From: Pseudomonas sp. KUIN-1
Lineage (GTDB): Bacteria; Pseudomonadota; Gammaproteobacteria; Pseudomonadales; Pseudomonadaceae
Assembly: GCF_009176725.1 (NCBI RefSeq)
Contig: NZ_AP020337.1
Coordinates: forward strand, 2,232,001-2,296,000
Length of the DNA stretch: 64,000 nucleotides
Direction: 5' to 3'
Under the pieces are notes generated by a model. It was given only the letters and a program-made list of their open reading frames with translations. It ran no database searches and was not told where the DNA came from. How positions within the stretch are numbered: the first letter of the stretch is position 1; the number at the start of each line of letters is the position of its first letter. Both the position numbers and the translations under genes were made by a program. Shown here in pieces: positions 27,315 to 40,243 of this stretch.

Positions 27315-30146
27315 ATGCAAGAAAGCGTGATGCAGCGCATGTGGAACAGTGCCCACCTATCCGGTGGTAACGCTGCCTATGTGGAAGAGCTCTATGAGCT
27401 TTACCTGCACGACCCTAACGCTGTGCCAGAAGAATGGCGCACCTACTTTCAGAAGTTGCCAGCTGATGGCAGCTCTGCCACTGATGTATCGCACTCGACC
27501 ATTCGCGATCATTTCGTGTTGCTGGCCAAAAACCAGCGCCGCGCTCAACCGGTATCCGCCGGCAGTGTGAGCAGCGAACACGAGAAGAAGCAGGTTGAAG
27601 TGCTGCGACTGATCCAGGCATATCGGATGCGTGGCCACCAGGCTGCCCAACTCGATCCGCTGGGCCTGTGGCAGCGCCCTGCGCCTGCGGATCTGTCGAT
27701 CAATCATTACGGCTTGACCAATGCCGATCTTGATACGACCTTCCGTGCCGGCGACCTGTTCATCGGCAAAGAGGAAGCGAGCCTACGCGAAATTCATGAA
27801 GCGTTGCAGCAGACATATTGTCGCACCATTGGCTCCGAGTTCACTCACATCGTGGATTCCGAGCAGCGCAACTGGTTCATGCAGCGTCTCGAGAGTGTTC
27901 GTGGCCGTCCGGTGTTCTCGGCTGACATTCAGAGCCACCTGCTCGAGCGTGTTACCGCAGCCGAAGGCCTCGAAAAATACCTGGGCACCAAATACCCGGG
28001 CACCAAGCGTTTCGGTCTGGAAGGCGGCGAAAGCCTGATTCCGATGCTCGACGAGCTGATTCAGCGTTCCGGGTCCTATGGCACCAAGGAAGTCGTGATC
28101 GGCATGGCCCACCGTGGCCGCCTCAACGTACTGGTGAACACCTTCGGCAAGAATCCTCGCGACCTGTTCGACGAGTTCGAAGGCAAGAAGAAAGTGGAGC
28201 TGGGTTCCGGTGACGTCAAATACCACCAGGGCTTCTCTTCCAACGTCATGACCGCAGGCGGTGAGGTTCACCTCGCCATGGCCTTCAACCCGTCTCACCT
28301 GGAGATCGTGTCTCCGGTGGTCGAAGGGTCGGTGCGTGCACGTCAGGATCGTCGCAACGATCCGAACGGTGACAAGGTTCTGCCGATTTCCCTCCACGGC
28401 GACGCGGCCTTTGCCGGCCAGGGCGTGGTCATGGAAACCTTCCAGATGTCGCAGACTCGCGGCTTCAAGACGGGCGGCACGATCCACATCGTCATCAACA
28501 ACCAGGTGGGCTTCACCATCAGCAACCCGCTGGACTCGCGTTCCACCGAGTACGCCACCGACGTTGCCAAGATGATCCAGGCGCCGATCCTCCACGTGAA
28601 TGGGGATGATCCGGAAGCCGTGATGTTCGTGACCCAGCTGGCCATCGATTACCGCATGCAGTTCAAGCGCGACATCGTGATCGATCTGGTCTGCTACCGT
28701 CGCCGTGGTCACAACGAAGCTGACGAGCCGAGCGGTACCCAGCCTCTGATGTACCAGCAGATCACCAAGCAGCGCACCACGCGCGAGTTGTATGCCGAGC
28801 ATCTGATCAAGACCGGCGTTCTTGACGATGCCCGCGTTCAGGCCAAGGTCGACGACTACCGCAGCGCGCTGGACAACGGTCTGCACGTGGTGAAAAGCCT
28901 GGTCAAGGAGCCGAACAAGGAATTGTTCGTCGACTGGCGTCCATACCTGGGCCATGCCTGGACTGCGCGTCACGACACCCGCTTCGATCTCAAGACCCTG
29001 CAGGAACTGTCCGCCAAGCTCATGGAGCTGCCGGAAGGCTTCGTCGTGCAGCGTCAGGTTCAGAAAATCTACGAAGACCGCCAGAAGATGCAGGCCGGTG
29101 GCTTGCCGATCAACTGGGGCTACGCCGAAACCATGGCGTACGCCACACTGGCCTTCGAAGGTCACCCGATCCGCATGACCGGCCAGGACATCGGTCGTGG
29201 TACGTTCTCGCACCGTCACGCCGTGCTGCACAACCAGAAAGACGCCGGGACCTATATCCCGCTGCAGAATCTGTACTCCGGTCAGCCACGTTTCGACCTG
29301 TACGACTCGTTCCTTTCGGAAGAGGCCGTACTGGCATTCGAATACGGTTATTCGACCACCCAGCCTGATGCACTGGTTATCTGGGAAGCCCAGTTCGGCG
29401 ACTTCGCCAACGGTGCCCAGGTGGTTGTCGACCAGTTCATCACCAGCGGCGAGCACAAGTGGGGCCGTCTGTGCGGTCTGACCATGCTGTTGCCTCATGG
29501 CTATGAAGGGCAGGGGCCAGAGCACTCGTCGGCCCGTCTGGAGCGTTACCTGCAATTGTGCGCCGAGCACAACATTCAGGTGTGCGTACCGACGACTCCG
29601 GCGCAGATCTATCACTTGTTGCGTCGTCAGGTCATCCGTCCGCTGCGCAAGCCGCTGATCGTGCTGACACCGAAGTCGCTGCTGCGTCACAAGCTGGCTG
29701 TTTCGACCCTGGAAGATCTGGCCGAAGGCTCGTTCCAGACCGTCATTCCGGAAATCGACACCCTCGATCCGGCCAAGGTCACGCGTCTGGTGCTGTGCAG
29801 CGGCAAGGTTTACTACGACCTGCTGGAAAAACGCCGTGCCGAAGGGCGTGAAGACATCGCCATCGTTCGCCTCGAGCAGCTGTATCCGTTCCCTGAAGAT
29901 GATTTGATGGAAACCATCGCGCCTTACACCAACCTGCAGCATGTGGTCTGGTGTCAGGAAGAACCGATGAACCAGGGTGCCTGGTACAGCAGTCAACACC
30001 ACCTGCGTCGCAGCATGGGCAACCACAAACGTGAACTCGTTCTCGAGTACGCCGGTCGTGATGCTTCTGCCGCTCCGGCGTGTGGTTACGCTTCGATGCA
30101 CGCCGAGCAGCAGGAAAAACTGCTGCAAGATGCCTTCACTGTTTAA
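27315..30146 (+). CDS. sucA: 2-oxoglutarate dehydrogenase E1 component
   Basis: Thiamine-diphosphate-dependent decarboxylase of the 2-oxoglutarate dehydrogenase complex. The 943 residues are full length for OGDH E1. The N-terminus [20 protein letters not shown] contains the typical E1o region ([20 protein letters not shown]). Catalytic features include [20 protein letters not shown]-like [22 protein letters not shown] and the [19 protein letters not shown] loop. It is first in the suc block; sucB follows 41 bp downstream. Confidence 0.97.
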   Translation: MQESVMQRMWNSAHLSGGNAAYVEELYELYLHDPNAVPEEWRTYFQKLPADGSSATDVSHSTIRDHFVLLAKNQRRAQPVSAGSVSSEHEKKQVEVLRLIQAYRMRGHQAAQLDPLGLWQRPAPADLSINHYGLTNADLDTTFRAGDLFIGKEEASLREIHEALQQTYCRTIGSEFTHIVDSEQRNWFMQRLESVRGRPVFSADIQSHLLERVTAAEGLEKYLGTKYPGTKRFGLEGGESLIPMLDELIQRSGSYGTKEVVIGMAHRGRLNVLVNTFGKNPRDLFDEFEGKKKVELGSGDVKYHQGFSSNVMTAGGEVHLAMAFNPSHLEIVSPVVEGSVRARQDRRNDPNGDKVLPISLHGDAAFAGQGVVMETFQMSQTRGFKTGGTIHIVINNQVGFTISNPLDSRSTEYATDVAKMIQAPILHVNGDDPEAVMFVTQLAIDYRMQFKRDIVIDLVCYRRRGHNEADEPSGTQPLMYQQITKQRTTRELYAEHLIKTGVLDDARVQAKVDDYRSALDNGLHVVKSLVKEPNKELFVDWRPYLGHAWTARHDTRFDLKTLQELSAKLMELPEGFVVQRQVQKIYEDRQKMQAGGLPINWGYAETMAYATLAFEGHPIRMTGQDIGRGTFSHRHAVLHNQKDAGTYIPLQNLYSGQPRFDLYDSFLSEEAVLAFEYGYSTTQPDALVIWEAQFGDFANGAQVVVDQFITSGEHKWGRLCGLTMLLPHGYEGQGPEHSSARLERYLQLCAEHNIQVCVPTTPAQIYHLLRRQVIRPLRKPLIVLTPKSLLRHKLAVSTLEDLAEGSFQTVIPEIDTLDPAKVTRLVLCSGKVYYDLLEKRRAEGREDIAIVRLEQLYPFPEDDLMETIAPYTNLQHVVWCQEEPMNQGAWYSSQHHLRRSMGNHKRELVLEYAGRDASAAPACGYASMHAEQQEKLLQDAFTV

Positions 30147-30187
30147 CGCCTTCGCGCATTAGAAACCGAATTAAGGAATTACAGATA

Positions 30188-31423
30188 ATGGCTATCGAGA
30201 TCAAAGCCCCCTCTTTCCCGGAATCCGTTGCCGACGGCACCATTTCCAAGTGGTACAAAAAAGAGGGCGATGCGGTAAAGCGCGACGAGATGCTGGTCGA
30301 TATCGAGACTGACAAGGTTGTCCTCGAAGTGCTGGCCGAAGCTGACGGCGTGATGGGAACGATCACCAAGGAAGAGGGTGCCATCGTCCTGTCCAACGAA
30401 GTGCTTGGGACATTGAATGACGGTGCTACAGCATCTGCAGCTCCGGCACCTGCTGCTGCGCCTGCCGCGGCACCTGCTTCGGCACCCGCCGCTGCACCGG
30501 CTGCAACTGCTGGCGAAGAAGACCCGATTGCTGCGCCTGCTGCGCGTCAACTGGCTGAAGAAAACGGCATCAACCTGGCCAGCGTCAAGGGCACTGGTAA
30601 AGACGGCCGTATCACCAAGGAAGACATCGTTGCTGCCGTTGAAGCGAAGAAATCCGCTCCGGCCGCTGCGCCTGCTGCCAAGCCTGCTGCTGCCGCTGCT
30701 CCTGTCGTCGCCGCTGGCGATCGCACCGAGAAGCGTGTACCGATGACTCGCGTGCGTGCAACGGTTGCCAAGCGTCTGGTCGAAGCCCAGTCGAACATGG
30801 CGATGCTGACCACGTTCAACGAAGTCGACATGACCGAAGTCATGGCACTGCGTTCCAAGTACAAGGACCTGTTCGAGAAGTCGCACAACGGCGTACGCCT
30901 GGGCTTCATGTCGTTCTTCGTCAAGGCTGCCACCGAGGCGCTGAAACGCTTCCCGGCCGTCAACGCGTCGATCGACGGTTCCGATATCGTTTACCACGGC
31001 TATGCCGACGTCGGTGTCGCGGTTTCCAGCGATCGCGGTCTGGTCGTACCGGTTCTGCGTAACGCAGAGCACATGAGCCTGGCTGAAATCGAAGGCGGCA
31101 TCGCCACCTTCGGCAAGAAAGCCCGTGACGGTAAACTGTCCATCGATGAGATGACCGGCGGTACGTTCACCATCACCAATGGTGGTACTTTCGGTTCGAT
31201 GATGTCGACGCCGATCGTCAACCCGCCACAGGCTGCAATTCTGGGCATGCACAACATTCTGCAGCGTCCGATGGCAGTCAATGGTCAGGTTGTGATTCGC
31301 CCGATGATGTATCTGGCGTTGTCCTACGATCACCGTTTGATCGACGGCAAGGAAGCGGTAACCTTCCTCGTGACCATCAAGAACCTGCTGGAAGATCCTG
31401 CTCGTCTGCTGCTGGATATCTGA
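30188..31423 (+). CDS. sucB: 2-oxoglutarate dehydrogenase E2, dihydrolipoyl succinyltransferase
   Basis: 411 residues. The N-terminal lipoyl domain has its lysine in [17 protein letters not shown]. An alanine/proline linker follows, then the peripheral-subunit-binding domain ([20 protein letters not shown]). A second linker leads to the catalytic domain with [16 protein letters not shown]. The ATG at 30188 is preceded by TAAGGAATTACAG. It lies between sucA and lpdG, the other parts of the complex. Confidence 0.97.
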   Translation: MAIEIKAPSFPESVADGTISKWYKKEGDAVKRDEMLVDIETDKVVLEVLAEADGVMGTITKEEGAIVLSNEVLGTLNDGATASAAPAPAAAPAAAPASAPAAAPAATAGEEDPIAAPAARQLAEENGINLASVKGTGKDGRITKEDIVAAVEAKKSAPAAAPAAKPAAAAAPVVAAGDRTEKRVPMTRVRATVAKRLVEAQSNMAMLTTFNEVDMTEVMALRSKYKDLFEKSHNGVRLGFMSFFVKAATEALKRFPAVNASIDGSDIVYHGYADVGVAVSSDRGLVVPVLRNAEHMSLAEIEGGIATFGKKARDGKLSIDEMTGGTFTITNGGTFGSMMSTPIVNPPQAAILGMHNILQRPMAVNGQVVIRPMMYLALSYDHRLIDGKEAVTFLVTIKNLLEDPARLLLDI

Positions 31424-31434
31424 TGGAGTAGCCT

Positions 31435-33032
<1,598 letters not shown>

Positions 33033-33240
33033 GACAACAAGAGAAACCACGACGCAGTGCCCGTCGTTGGCCTTGCAAGCAGGGCTTACCGCGGAATCTG
33101 CGCCGGACTCGACCTCTCAGGCGGCTTCATGAGTGTCCCACGGCATTTGCGGAGTCCACCCGGAGTAGCGGTCACAGGTGGTGCGGCACGCTGACGTGCA
33201 GCACCGAATGCGCAGTACCTAAACGAAGACGGTAATAAGC

Positions 33241-34407
33241 ATGAATCTTCACGAGTATCAGGGTAAGCAGCTGTTCGCTGAGTACGGCCTGCCAGTATCC
33301 AAGGGTTACGCGGTAGACACCCCGGAAGCAGCAGCAGAAGCCTGCGACAAGATCGGCGGGACCGAGTGGGTCGTCAAAGCCCAGGTTCACGCAGGTGGTC
33401 GCGGTAAAGCGGGCGGCGTAAAGCTGGTTCGCAGCAAGGAAGACGCTGCAGCGTTCGCTCAACAGTGGTTGGGCAAGCGCCTGGTGACTTACCAGACTGA
33501 CGCCAACGGTCAGCCAGTGACCAAGATCCTGGTCGAGTCCTGCACCGACATCGCCAAAGAGCTGTATCTGGGCGCTGTGGTCGATCGTTCCAGCCGTCGT
33601 ATCGTGTTCATGGCTTCCACCGAAGGTGGCGTGGACATCGAGAAGATCGCTCACGACACTCCTGAAAAGATTCTCAAGGCCACCATCGATCCACTGGTCG
33701 GCGCTCAGCCGTTCCAGGGTCGCGATCTGGCATTCCAGCTGGGTCTGGAAGGCAAGCAGGTCACTCAGTTCGCCAAGATCTTCACCGGTCTGGCCAAGCT
33801 GTTCCAGGACCATGACCTGGCATTGCTGGAAGTGAACCCGCTGGTGATCAAGGCTGACGGCGATCTGCACTGCCTGGACGCCAAGATCAACATCGACGCC
33901 AACGCCATGTACCGTCAGCCAAAGCTGAAGGGCTTCCACGATCCTTCGCAGGACGATCCTCGCGAAGCTCACGCAGCCAAGTTCGAACTGAACTACGTTG
34001 CGCTGGAAGGCAACATCGGCTGCATGGTCAACGGTGCCGGCCTGGCCATGGGTACCATGGACATCGTCAACCTGCATGGCGGCAAGCCTGCAAACTTCCT
34101 TGACGTTGGCGGCGGTGCCACCAAGGAACGCGTTACCGAAGCGTTCAAGATCATCCTGTCCGACGCCAACGTCGCTGCAGTACTGGTCAACATCTTCGGC
34201 GGCATCGTTCGTTGCGACATGATTGCCGAAGGCATCATCGGTGCAGTGAAAGAAGTCGGCGTTAAAATCCCGGTTGTTGTGCGCCTTGAGGGCAACAACG
34301 CTGAGCTGGGCGCTAAAGTACTGGCAGAAAGCGGTTTGAACATCATCGCTGCTACCAGCCTGACCGACGCTGCTCAACAAGTTGTCAAAGCCGCGGAGGG
34401 CAAGTAA
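33241..34407 (+). CDS. sucC: Succinyl-CoA synthetase beta subunit
   Basis: ADP- or GDP-forming beta subunit with an ATP-grasp domain, 388 residues. It starts [38 protein letters not shown] and [20 protein letters not shown] are ATP-grasp features. The C-terminal CoA-ligase domain has [18 protein letters not shown] and [16 protein letters not shown]. It follows lpdG by 208 bp. The stop overlaps the sucD start by one base, so the subunits are translationally coupled. Confidence 0.97.
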   Translation: MNLHEYQGKQLFAEYGLPVSKGYAVDTPEAAAEACDKIGGTEWVVKAQVHAGGRGKAGGVKLVRSKEDAAAFAQQWLGKRLVTYQTDANGQPVTKILVESCTDIAKELYLGAVVDRSSRRIVFMASTEGGVDIEKIAHDTPEKILKATIDPLVGAQPFQGRDLAFQLGLEGKQVTQFAKIFTGLAKLFQDHDLALLEVNPLVIKADGDLHCLDAKINIDANAMYRQPKLKGFHDPSQDDPREAHAAKFELNYVALEGNIGCMVNGAGLAMGTMDIVNLHGGKPANFLDVGGGATKERVTEAFKIILSDANVAAVLVNIFGGIVRCDMIAEGIIGAVKEVGVKIPVVVRLEGNNAELGAKVLAESGLNIIAATSLTDAAQQVVKAAEGK

Positions 34408-35288
34408 TGAGCGTCCTGATCAATAAAGACACCAAGGTTATCTGCCAGGGTTTCACTGGTTCGCAAGGTACCTTCCACTCCGAGCAAGCCATTGCCTACG
34501 GCACCAAGATGGTGGGCGGCGTGACACCAGGAAAGGGCGGCACCACGCACCTGAACCTGCCCGTGTTCAACACTGTTAAAGAAGCAGTAGACACCACTGG
34601 CGCAACCGCCAGCGTGATCTACGTTCCGGCTCCTTTCTGCAAGGATTCCATCCTTGAAGCAGCGTTCGGCGGCATCAAGCTGATCGTTTGCATCACCGAA
34701 GGCATCCCGACTATCGACATGCTGGAAGCCAAGGTCAAGTGCGACGAGCTGGGTGTGGTCCTGATCGGTCCTAACTGCCCAGGCGTCATCACTCCGGGCG
34801 AGTGCAAGATCGGCATCATGCCAGGTCACATTCACTTGCCAGGCAAGGTCGGCATCGTGTCGCGTTCCGGCACCCTGACTTACGAAGCTGTGAAGCAGAC
34901 CACTGACGCCGGTTTCGGTCAGTCCACCTGTGTTGGTATCGGCGGTGACCCGATCCCTGGCTCGAACTTCATCGACATCCTGAAGCTGTTCCAGGAAGAT
35001 CCTAAGACCGAAGCGATCGTCATGATCGGTGAGATCGGCGGTTCGGCTGAAGAAGAAGCGGCTGCCTACATCAAGGCACACGTGACCAAGCCGGTTGTTT
35101 CCTACATCGCTGGTGTGACTGCTCCTCCGGGCAAGCGCATGGGCCATGCCGGTGCAATCATCTCGGGTGGTAAAGGTACTGCAGACGAGAAATTCGCTGC
35201 ACTGCAGGACGCTGGCGTGAAAACCGTGCGTTCCCTGGCAGACATCGGCAAGGCCCTGGCCGAGCTGACCGGTTGGCCGACCAAGTAA
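34407..35288 (+). CDS. sucD: Succinyl-CoA synthetase alpha subunit
   Basis: CoA-binding and phosphohistidine subunit, 293 residues. The N-terminus reads [20 protein letters not shown], with the CoA-binding Rossmann part. The phosphorylated histidine is in [38 protein letters not shown] is typical. It is the last gene of the TCA block and is followed by a strong terminator. Confidence 0.97.
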   Translation: MSVLINKDTKVICQGFTGSQGTFHSEQAIAYGTKMVGGVTPGKGGTTHLNLPVFNTVKEAVDTTGATASVIYVPAPFCKDSILEAAFGGIKLIVCITEGIPTIDMLEAKVKCDELGVVLIGPNCPGVITPGECKIGIMPGHIHLPGKVGIVSRSGTLTYEAVKQTTDAGFGQSTCVGIGGDPIPGSNFIDILKLFQEDPKTEAIVMIGEIGGSAEEEAAAYIKAHVTKPVVSYIAGVTAPPGKRMGHAGAIISGGKGTADEKFAALQDAGVKTVRSLADIGKALAELTGWPTK

Positions 35289-35313
35289 GCCTCGCTTGCT
35301 TTTCGGGTAATCG

Positions 35314-35343
35314 ACAAAAGCCACCTTCGGGTGGCTTTTGTTT
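35314..35343 (+). terminator. Rho-independent terminator after sucD
   Basis: CAAAAGCCACC, loop TTC, GGTGGCTTTTG, then TTT. A symmetrical, strong hairpin that closes the TCA block. Confidence 0.88.
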
Positions 35344-35386
35344 GGGCGGGTGAAAAGGTGGCGGGGCGTCCTGGTCCTGTTTTCGT

Positions 35387-35962
35387 CTATCGATTGTTAT
35401 TCATCTGCCATTCCTGACGGGTCAACTCCCATATCTGCTCCTGTGTGGTTCCGCAGACAAACTGCGCTTCCTGAACGGTCACAAGGCGCATGCCTTCGCG
35501 CCGCGACAGGCGGCACGACGCTTCATTCAAGGCCGATTTGGCCACGCGCAACACGGGGCGTTTGAGGGTTTCAAACCAGAAACGGTCGATGGCCACGCAG
35601 ACCTCCGATATCAGGCCCAGCCCCTGATAGGGTGGGGATAGCCAGAACCCGCGATTGTTGTCCTCCTCATCCATCATGCACGCGGCACCGATCAGATGAT
35701 CCTGTTCGCCGCGAAGGCGAATCGACCAGTGCCACTCCTCACCGTCCTGCATGGCCGGCAAGGCGTCCTCGCGGATATAACGCAGCGCTTCTCCGTCCGG
35801 ATAAGGCCAGGGCACGTGGTGAGTCAGATAACGCACCACCTCCCACTGGTTGAACAGGCTTTGCATCGCTGCGGCGTCGTCAAGCTGCAAGGGCTGCAGG
35901 ACCAGGCGCGGCGTGAACAGGGTCGGTGTGGGTATCGCGCTCAGATGGGTGATGTCAGGCAT
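35387..35962 (-). CDS. GNAT-family N-acetyltransferase (RimJ/RimL-like)
   Basis: 191 residues. The fold is shown by LFTPRLVLQPLQLDDAAAMQ near the N-terminus and HLIGAACMMDEEDNNRGFWL. The acetyl-CoA-binding region is in LSPPYQGLGLISEVCVAIDR, and a typical VLRVAKSALNEASCRLSRRE follows. This is the RimJ/RimL subgroup, whose members acetylate protein N-termini or small amines. The substrate cannot be read from the sequence. It lies alone, opposite to sucD and brnQ. Confidence 0.85.
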   Translation of the reverse strand: MPDITHLSAIPTPTLFTPRLVLQPLQLDDAAAMQSLFNQWEVVRYLTHHVPWPYPDGEALRYIREDALPAMQDGEEWHWSIRLRGEQDHLIGAACMMDEEDNNRGFWLSPPYQGLGLISEVCVAIDRFWFETLKRPVLRVAKSALNEASCRLSRREGMRLVTVQEAQFVCGTTQEQIWELTRQEWQMNNNR

Positions 35963-36263
35963 GGAAATAAGCTGCCGGGTATAGAGAGGAGGCCCAATCT
36001 ATCCGTTAGGAAACGGCTGGTCTGTCAGGCATTTCTGGTTTTACAGCGGCTTTTGCAATTGCCAGTTCAAGGTGCGTCGTCGGGTGGCTCGCCCTGAGAC
36101 AGTGCATTTTCGAGCGAAGTTGGCTACCCTGTCCGCCGTTTTTGCGTTGCCCTCACGAGGGGCGTTTCGCAAGGTACTGCCACGTCTTACGCCGACGGGC
36201 TGCGTCTGCCCCATTCATGGGTGACGTCCCATCCCTTATTTCGATTCCGTGTGGTCCCTCGTA
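35963..36263. other. Non-coding stretch before brnQ
   Basis: About 300 bp with no gene. ATGGG-N6-CCCAT at 36227-36242 is an inverted repeat just upstream of brnQ. No good ribosome-binding sequence is visible before the brnQ ATG. Confidence 0.6.
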
Positions 36264-37577
36264 ATGAAAGTGTTGAAAGGCCAGGACATCCTGGCACTCG
36301 GTTTTATGACATTTGCCCTGTTCGTCGGGGCTGGCAACATCATCTTTCCCCCCATAGTGGGTCTGCAGGCCGGGCCGCATGTATGGATGGCGGCGCTGGG
36401 CTTTCTGGTCACCGCGGTTGGCTTGCCGGTCATTACCGTGATCGCTCTGGCCAGGGTCGGGGGCGCGATGGATGCCCTGAGCAGTCCGATTGGCAAGATC
36501 GCCGGCGGGGCGCTCGCTGCCGTCTGCTACCTGGCGGTCGGCCCTTTGTTCGCCACTCCGCGTACCGCTACGGTCTCGTTCGAAGTCGGTCTGGCGCCGC
36601 TGACCGGCGACACCCCGATGGCATTGTTCCTCTACAGTCTGGTGTATTTTCTGGTGGTGTTCTGGGTTTCGCTGTACCCGGGGCGCTTGCTCGATACCGT
36701 CGGACGCTTTCTGGCGCCGCTCAAGATCATCGCGCTGGCGGTATTGGGCATCGCGGCATTCGCCTTGCCGGCAGGCGGAATAGGGGAGGCGGAGCCCGCG
36801 TACGCCGTAGCACCGTTTTCCCAGGGCTTCATCAATGGTTACCTGACCATGGATACGCTGGGGGCGCTGGTCTTCGGTATCGTCATCGTCAACGCGATCC
36901 GCTCTCGCGGTGTCGAATCGCCCCGTCTGATCACGCGTTACGCGATCATTGCCGGGCTGATTGCCGGAGTCGGACTGGCGCTGGTGTATGTCAGTCTGTT
37001 TCGCCTCGGTTCCGGCAGCCACGCCGTGGCGGCAGGTGCCAGCAACGGAGCGGCGGTTCTGCATGCCTACGTACAGCACACCTTCGGTTCGCTGGGCAGC
37101 GGATTCCTGGCCGTGCTGATTTCCCTGGCGTGTCTGGTCACTGCGGTAGGCCTGACCTGTGCCTGCGCCGAATACTTTGCCAAGGTGCTGCCGCTGTCCT
37201 ACAGAACGCTGGTGATCATCCTCGCCGTGTTCTCGTTGCTGGTGTCCAATCTCGGGTTGACCAAACTGATCCAGTTTTCGATTCCGGTGCTCACGGCGAT
37301 TTACCCGCCATGCATCGTTCTGGTCGCGCTGAGCTTCTGCAAGGAGCTCTGGCAGAGCCAGGGACGCGTGGTGGCGCCTGTGATGCTGGTTTCGCTGGTG
37401 TTCGGCCTGATCGATGCGCTGAAGGGCGCCGGTTTCGGCAACGCGCTGCCCGATGTTCTGAGCCATCTGCCGCTGGGTGATCAGGGGCTTGCATGGCTGG
37501 TGCCCGCTGTTGTCACGCTGGCAGTTGCTGTGGTGGTCGACAGGGTCATGGGCAAGCGCAGCGAGGCGCTGGCTTGA
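36264..37577 (+). CDS. brnQ: Branched-chain amino acid transporter (BrnQ/LivII family)
   Basis: Sodium- or proton-coupled uptake of leucine, isoleucine and valine. The 437 residues contain about twelve hydrophobic helices. Family signatures are [38 protein letters not shown] and [20 protein letters not shown]. The ATG gives [14 protein letters not shown]; an upstream in-frame GTG at 36249 adds five residues. A terminator follows. Confidence 0.94.
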   Translation: MKVLKGQDILALGFMTFALFVGAGNIIFPPIVGLQAGPHVWMAALGFLVTAVGLPVITVIALARVGGAMDALSSPIGKIAGGALAAVCYLAVGPLFATPRTATVSFEVGLAPLTGDTPMALFLYSLVYFLVVFWVSLYPGRLLDTVGRFLAPLKIIALAVLGIAAFALPAGGIGEAEPAYAVAPFSQGFINGYLTMDTLGALVFGIVIVNAIRSRGVESPRLITRYAIIAGLIAGVGLALVYVSLFRLGSGSHAVAAGASNGAAVLHAYVQHTFGSLGSGFLAVLISLACLVTAVGLTCACAEYFAKVLPLSYRTLVIILAVFSLLVSNLGLTKLIQFSIPVLTAIYPPCIVLVALSFCKELWQSQGRVVAPVMLVSLVFGLIDALKGAGFGNALPDVLSHLPLGDQGLAWLVPAVVTLAVAVVVDRVMGKRSEALA

Positions 37578-37622
37578 AGGCCGTGCTTTAGACGATTGCG
37601 CAGTAAAAAAACGTGTTGCATG

Positions 37623-37649
37623 AAGAGGCCCGCTATAAGCGGGCCTCTT
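37623..37649. terminator. Bidirectional terminator between brnQ and the small lipoprotein gene
   Basis: AAGAGGCCCGCT, short loop, AGCGGGCCTCTT, followed by T's. An A-run lies upstream, so it also fits the reverse-strand gene. Confidence 0.85.
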
Positions 37650-37671
37650 TAGTTCTGCGAGCGTCTCAGCC

Positions 37672-37932
37672 TTACTTGGTGGCTGGTGCTGCTTCTGGCG
37701 CCTTGTTGGCGTTTTCATTGGTGCGCTGCTGAGCGGCTTCAGCGTTCTTCTGAGCGGCTTCCTGGCTTTCCTTGGCCGCGTCATTCACTTTTTCCTGAGC
37801 CTTTTCCATCGACTCCTGGGATTGCTGAGCTGCCTTGTTGGCATCTTGCTGGGTGTTTTCGGACTTTTTGTCACAGGCGGCAAGGCCCAGGGTGGCAGAA
37901 AGCATCAAGGCATAGGCTAAAGATTTACGCAT
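37672..37932 (-). CDS. Small alanine-rich lipoprotein
   Basis: 86 residues, starting MRKSLAYALMLSATLGLAAC with a clear lipobox LAAC. The rest is one predicted helix rich in Ala, Gln, Glu and Lys (ANKAAQQSQESMEKAQEKVN; AAKESQEAAQKNAEAAQQRT), likely a coiled coil, ending in a proline/alanine tail. It resembles small outer-membrane lipoproteins of the Lpp type in general layout only. The ATG is preceded by AGGAGAAAC. Function unknown. Confidence 0.82.
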   Translation of the reverse strand: MRKSLAYALMLSATLGLAACDKKSENTQQDANKAAQQSQESMEKAQEKVNDAAKESQEAAQKNAEAAQQRTNENANKAPEAAPATK

Positions 37933-38245
37933 GGGGTGTTTCTCCTTATTGATTATTCACGAGCCTAAGAGCCTGCCCCTGAGGGTTAAGTTCCACCGGT
38001 GACGACAATAATGGAGGGCGTTGTTTCACGGTCGTTACAGGCTGATCAAAGCGCGCCGGTCATGAGCCGTTCCGGCAAGCTCCGAGCAGGCTGGTTCGCC
38101 TCGTGCCCGATGCACGAAACACGCTCCAGGCATCATTGGCTCTTGAAATCCCCGACCCAGCCCCCACCTTGATGACTACCCGCTGTCACACAGGCTGCTG
38201 CCTGACCGTGACGGCTTATACCATCCAGATCGGAGTTTGATGATT
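37933..38245. other. Upstream region of htpG
   Basis: 313 bp between the divergent lipoprotein and htpG genes. It contains the sigma-32-like promoter listed separately and no other recognised feature. Confidence 0.65.
38142..38169 (+). promoter_or_regulatory. Sigma-32-type heat-shock promoter of htpG
   Basis: CTTGAAA (38142-38148), 13 bp, CCCCACCT (38162-38169), compared with the sigma-32 consensus CTTGAAA-N13-15-CCCCATNT. It lies about 75 bp before htpG, a known heat-shock gene. Confidence 0.7.
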
Positions 38246-40153
38246 ATGAGTGTGGAAACTCAAAAGGAAACCCTGGGCTTCCAGACCGAGGTAAAGCAAC
38301 TGCTGCACCTCATGATCCATTCGCTGTATTCCAACAAGGAAATTTTCCTTCGCGAACTGATCTCGAACGCGTCTGACGCGGTCGACAAATTGCGTTTTGA
38401 AGCGTTGTCCAAGCCCGAGTTGCTGGAAGGCGGCGCGGAGCTGAAAATTCGTGTGAGCTTCGACAAGGACGCGAAGACCGTTACGCTTGAAGACAACGGC
38501 ATCGGTATGAGCCGTGAAGACGTGATCACCCACCTGGGCACGATCGCCAAGTCCGGCACCGCCGATTTCATGAAAAACCTGTCGGGCGACCAGAAGAAGG
38601 ACTCGCACCTGATCGGTCAGTTCGGTGTGGGCTTCTACTCGGCGTTCATCGTTGCCGATCAGGTCGAAGTGTTCAGTCGTCGTGCCGGCACGCCAGCGAG
38701 CGAAGGTGTGCACTGGTCTTCCAAGGGCGAAGGCGAGTTCGAAGTCGCCACCGTCGACAAGGCTGATCGTGGCACCCGTATTGTTCTGCACCTGAAAAAC
38801 GGTGAAGAGGAATTCGCTGACGGCTACCGCCTTCGCAACATCATCAAGAAATACTCCGACCATATCGCCTTGCCGATCGAGCTGCCCAAAGAGCAGGCTC
38901 CGGCAGCCGAAGGCGAGGAGCCTGCGGCGCTGGAATGGGAAACCGTCAACCGCGCCAGCGCGCTTTGGACCCGTCCGCGCACCGAGGTGAAGGACGAGGA
39001 GTACCAGGAGTTCTACAAGCACGTCGCGCACGACTACGAGAACCCGCTGAGCTGGAGCCATAACAAGGTCGAAGGCAAGCTGGAATACACCTCGCTGCTG
39101 TACGTGCCTGCGCGTGCGCCGTTTGATCTGTATCAGCGCGAAGCACCGCGTGGTCTCAAGCTCTACGTGCAGCGCGTGTTCGTGATGGATCAGGCCGAGT
39201 CGTTCCTGCCGCTGTACATGCGCTTCGTCAAAGGCGTGGTCGACTCCAATGACCTGTCGCTGAACGTTTCCCGCGAAATCCTGCAGAAAGACCCGATCAT
39301 CGACTCGATGAAGTCGGCGCTGACCAAGCGCGTGCTGGACATGCTGGAGAAGCTGGCGAAAAACGAGCCCGAGAAGTACAAGGGCTTCTGGAAAAACTTC
39401 GGTCAGGTCCTCAAGGAAGGTCCGGCCGAAGACTTCGCCAACAAGGAAAAAATCGCCGGTCTGCTGCGTTTCGCGTCGACGTCCGACGACAGCGGCGAAC
39501 AGAGCGTTTCCCTGGCCGAGTACCTGGCGCGCGCCAAGGAAGGTCAGGACAAGATTTACTACCTCACTGGCGAATCCTACGCACAGGTCAAGAACAGCCC
39601 GCACCTTGAGGTCTTCCGCAAGAAAGGCATTGAAGTGCTGTTGCTCACCGATCGTATCGACGAGTGGCTGATGAGCTACCTGAGCGATTTCGATGGCAAG
39701 GGCTTTGTGGATGTGGCGCGTGGTGACCTGGACCTGGGCAATCTCGACTCCGAAGAGGACAAGAAGGCTCAGGAAGAGATCGCCAAGGACAAGGAGGGCC
39801 TGATCGAGCGTCTGAAAGCCGCCTTGGGTGAGTCGGTAAGCGAAGTGCGGGTTTCCCATCGCCTGACCGATTCGCCTGCAATTCTGGCCATTGGCGAGCA
39901 GGATATGGGTCTGCAGATGCGTCAGATTCTGGAAGCCAGCGGGCAAAAGGTGCCGGATTCCAAGCCTATCTTCGAATTCAACCCTGCCCACCCGTTGATC
40001 GGCAAGCTCGATGCCGAACAGAGCGAAGACCGCTTCGGCGATCTGTCGCACATCCTGTTCGATCAGGCTGCGCTGGCCGCTGGTGACAGCCTCAAGGATC
40101 CGGCCGCTTACGTGCGTCGTCTGAACAAGTTGCTGGTAGAACTGTCGGTTTGA
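38246..40153 (+). CDS. htpG: Molecular chaperone HtpG (Hsp90)
   Basis: ATP-dependent cytosolic chaperone, 635 residues. The N-terminal GHKL ATPase is seen in [40 protein letters not shown] and [15 protein letters not shown]. The middle domain has [17 protein letters not shown] [20 protein letters not shown] and the C-terminal dimerisation domain is complete. The ATG at 38246 is chosen because CGGAG at 38231-38235 has good spacing. A heat-shock promoter lies upstream and a terminator downstream. Confidence 0.97.
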
Positions 40154-40167
40154 TAGCCGGTTGACAA

Positions 40168-40191
40168 GAAACCCGCCTCGGCGGGTTTTTT
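40168..40191 (+). terminator. Rho-independent terminator after htpG
   Basis: AAACCCGCC, two-base loop, GGCGGGTTT, then T-run. Confidence 0.88.
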
Positions 40192-40243
40192 GTTTCAGTT
40201 CCCGCGACACGTCTTTCATTTCTCCAACGATCAGGAGTCAGTA

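Noticed and set aside
27783..30128. 781-residue reading frame opposite sucA
   Set aside because: Antisense shadow with low-complexity, His/Gln/Arg-rich composition and no recognisable domain.
38216..40219. 667-residue frame opposite htpG
   Set aside because: Antisense shadow; htpG is intact and has its own promoter and terminator.
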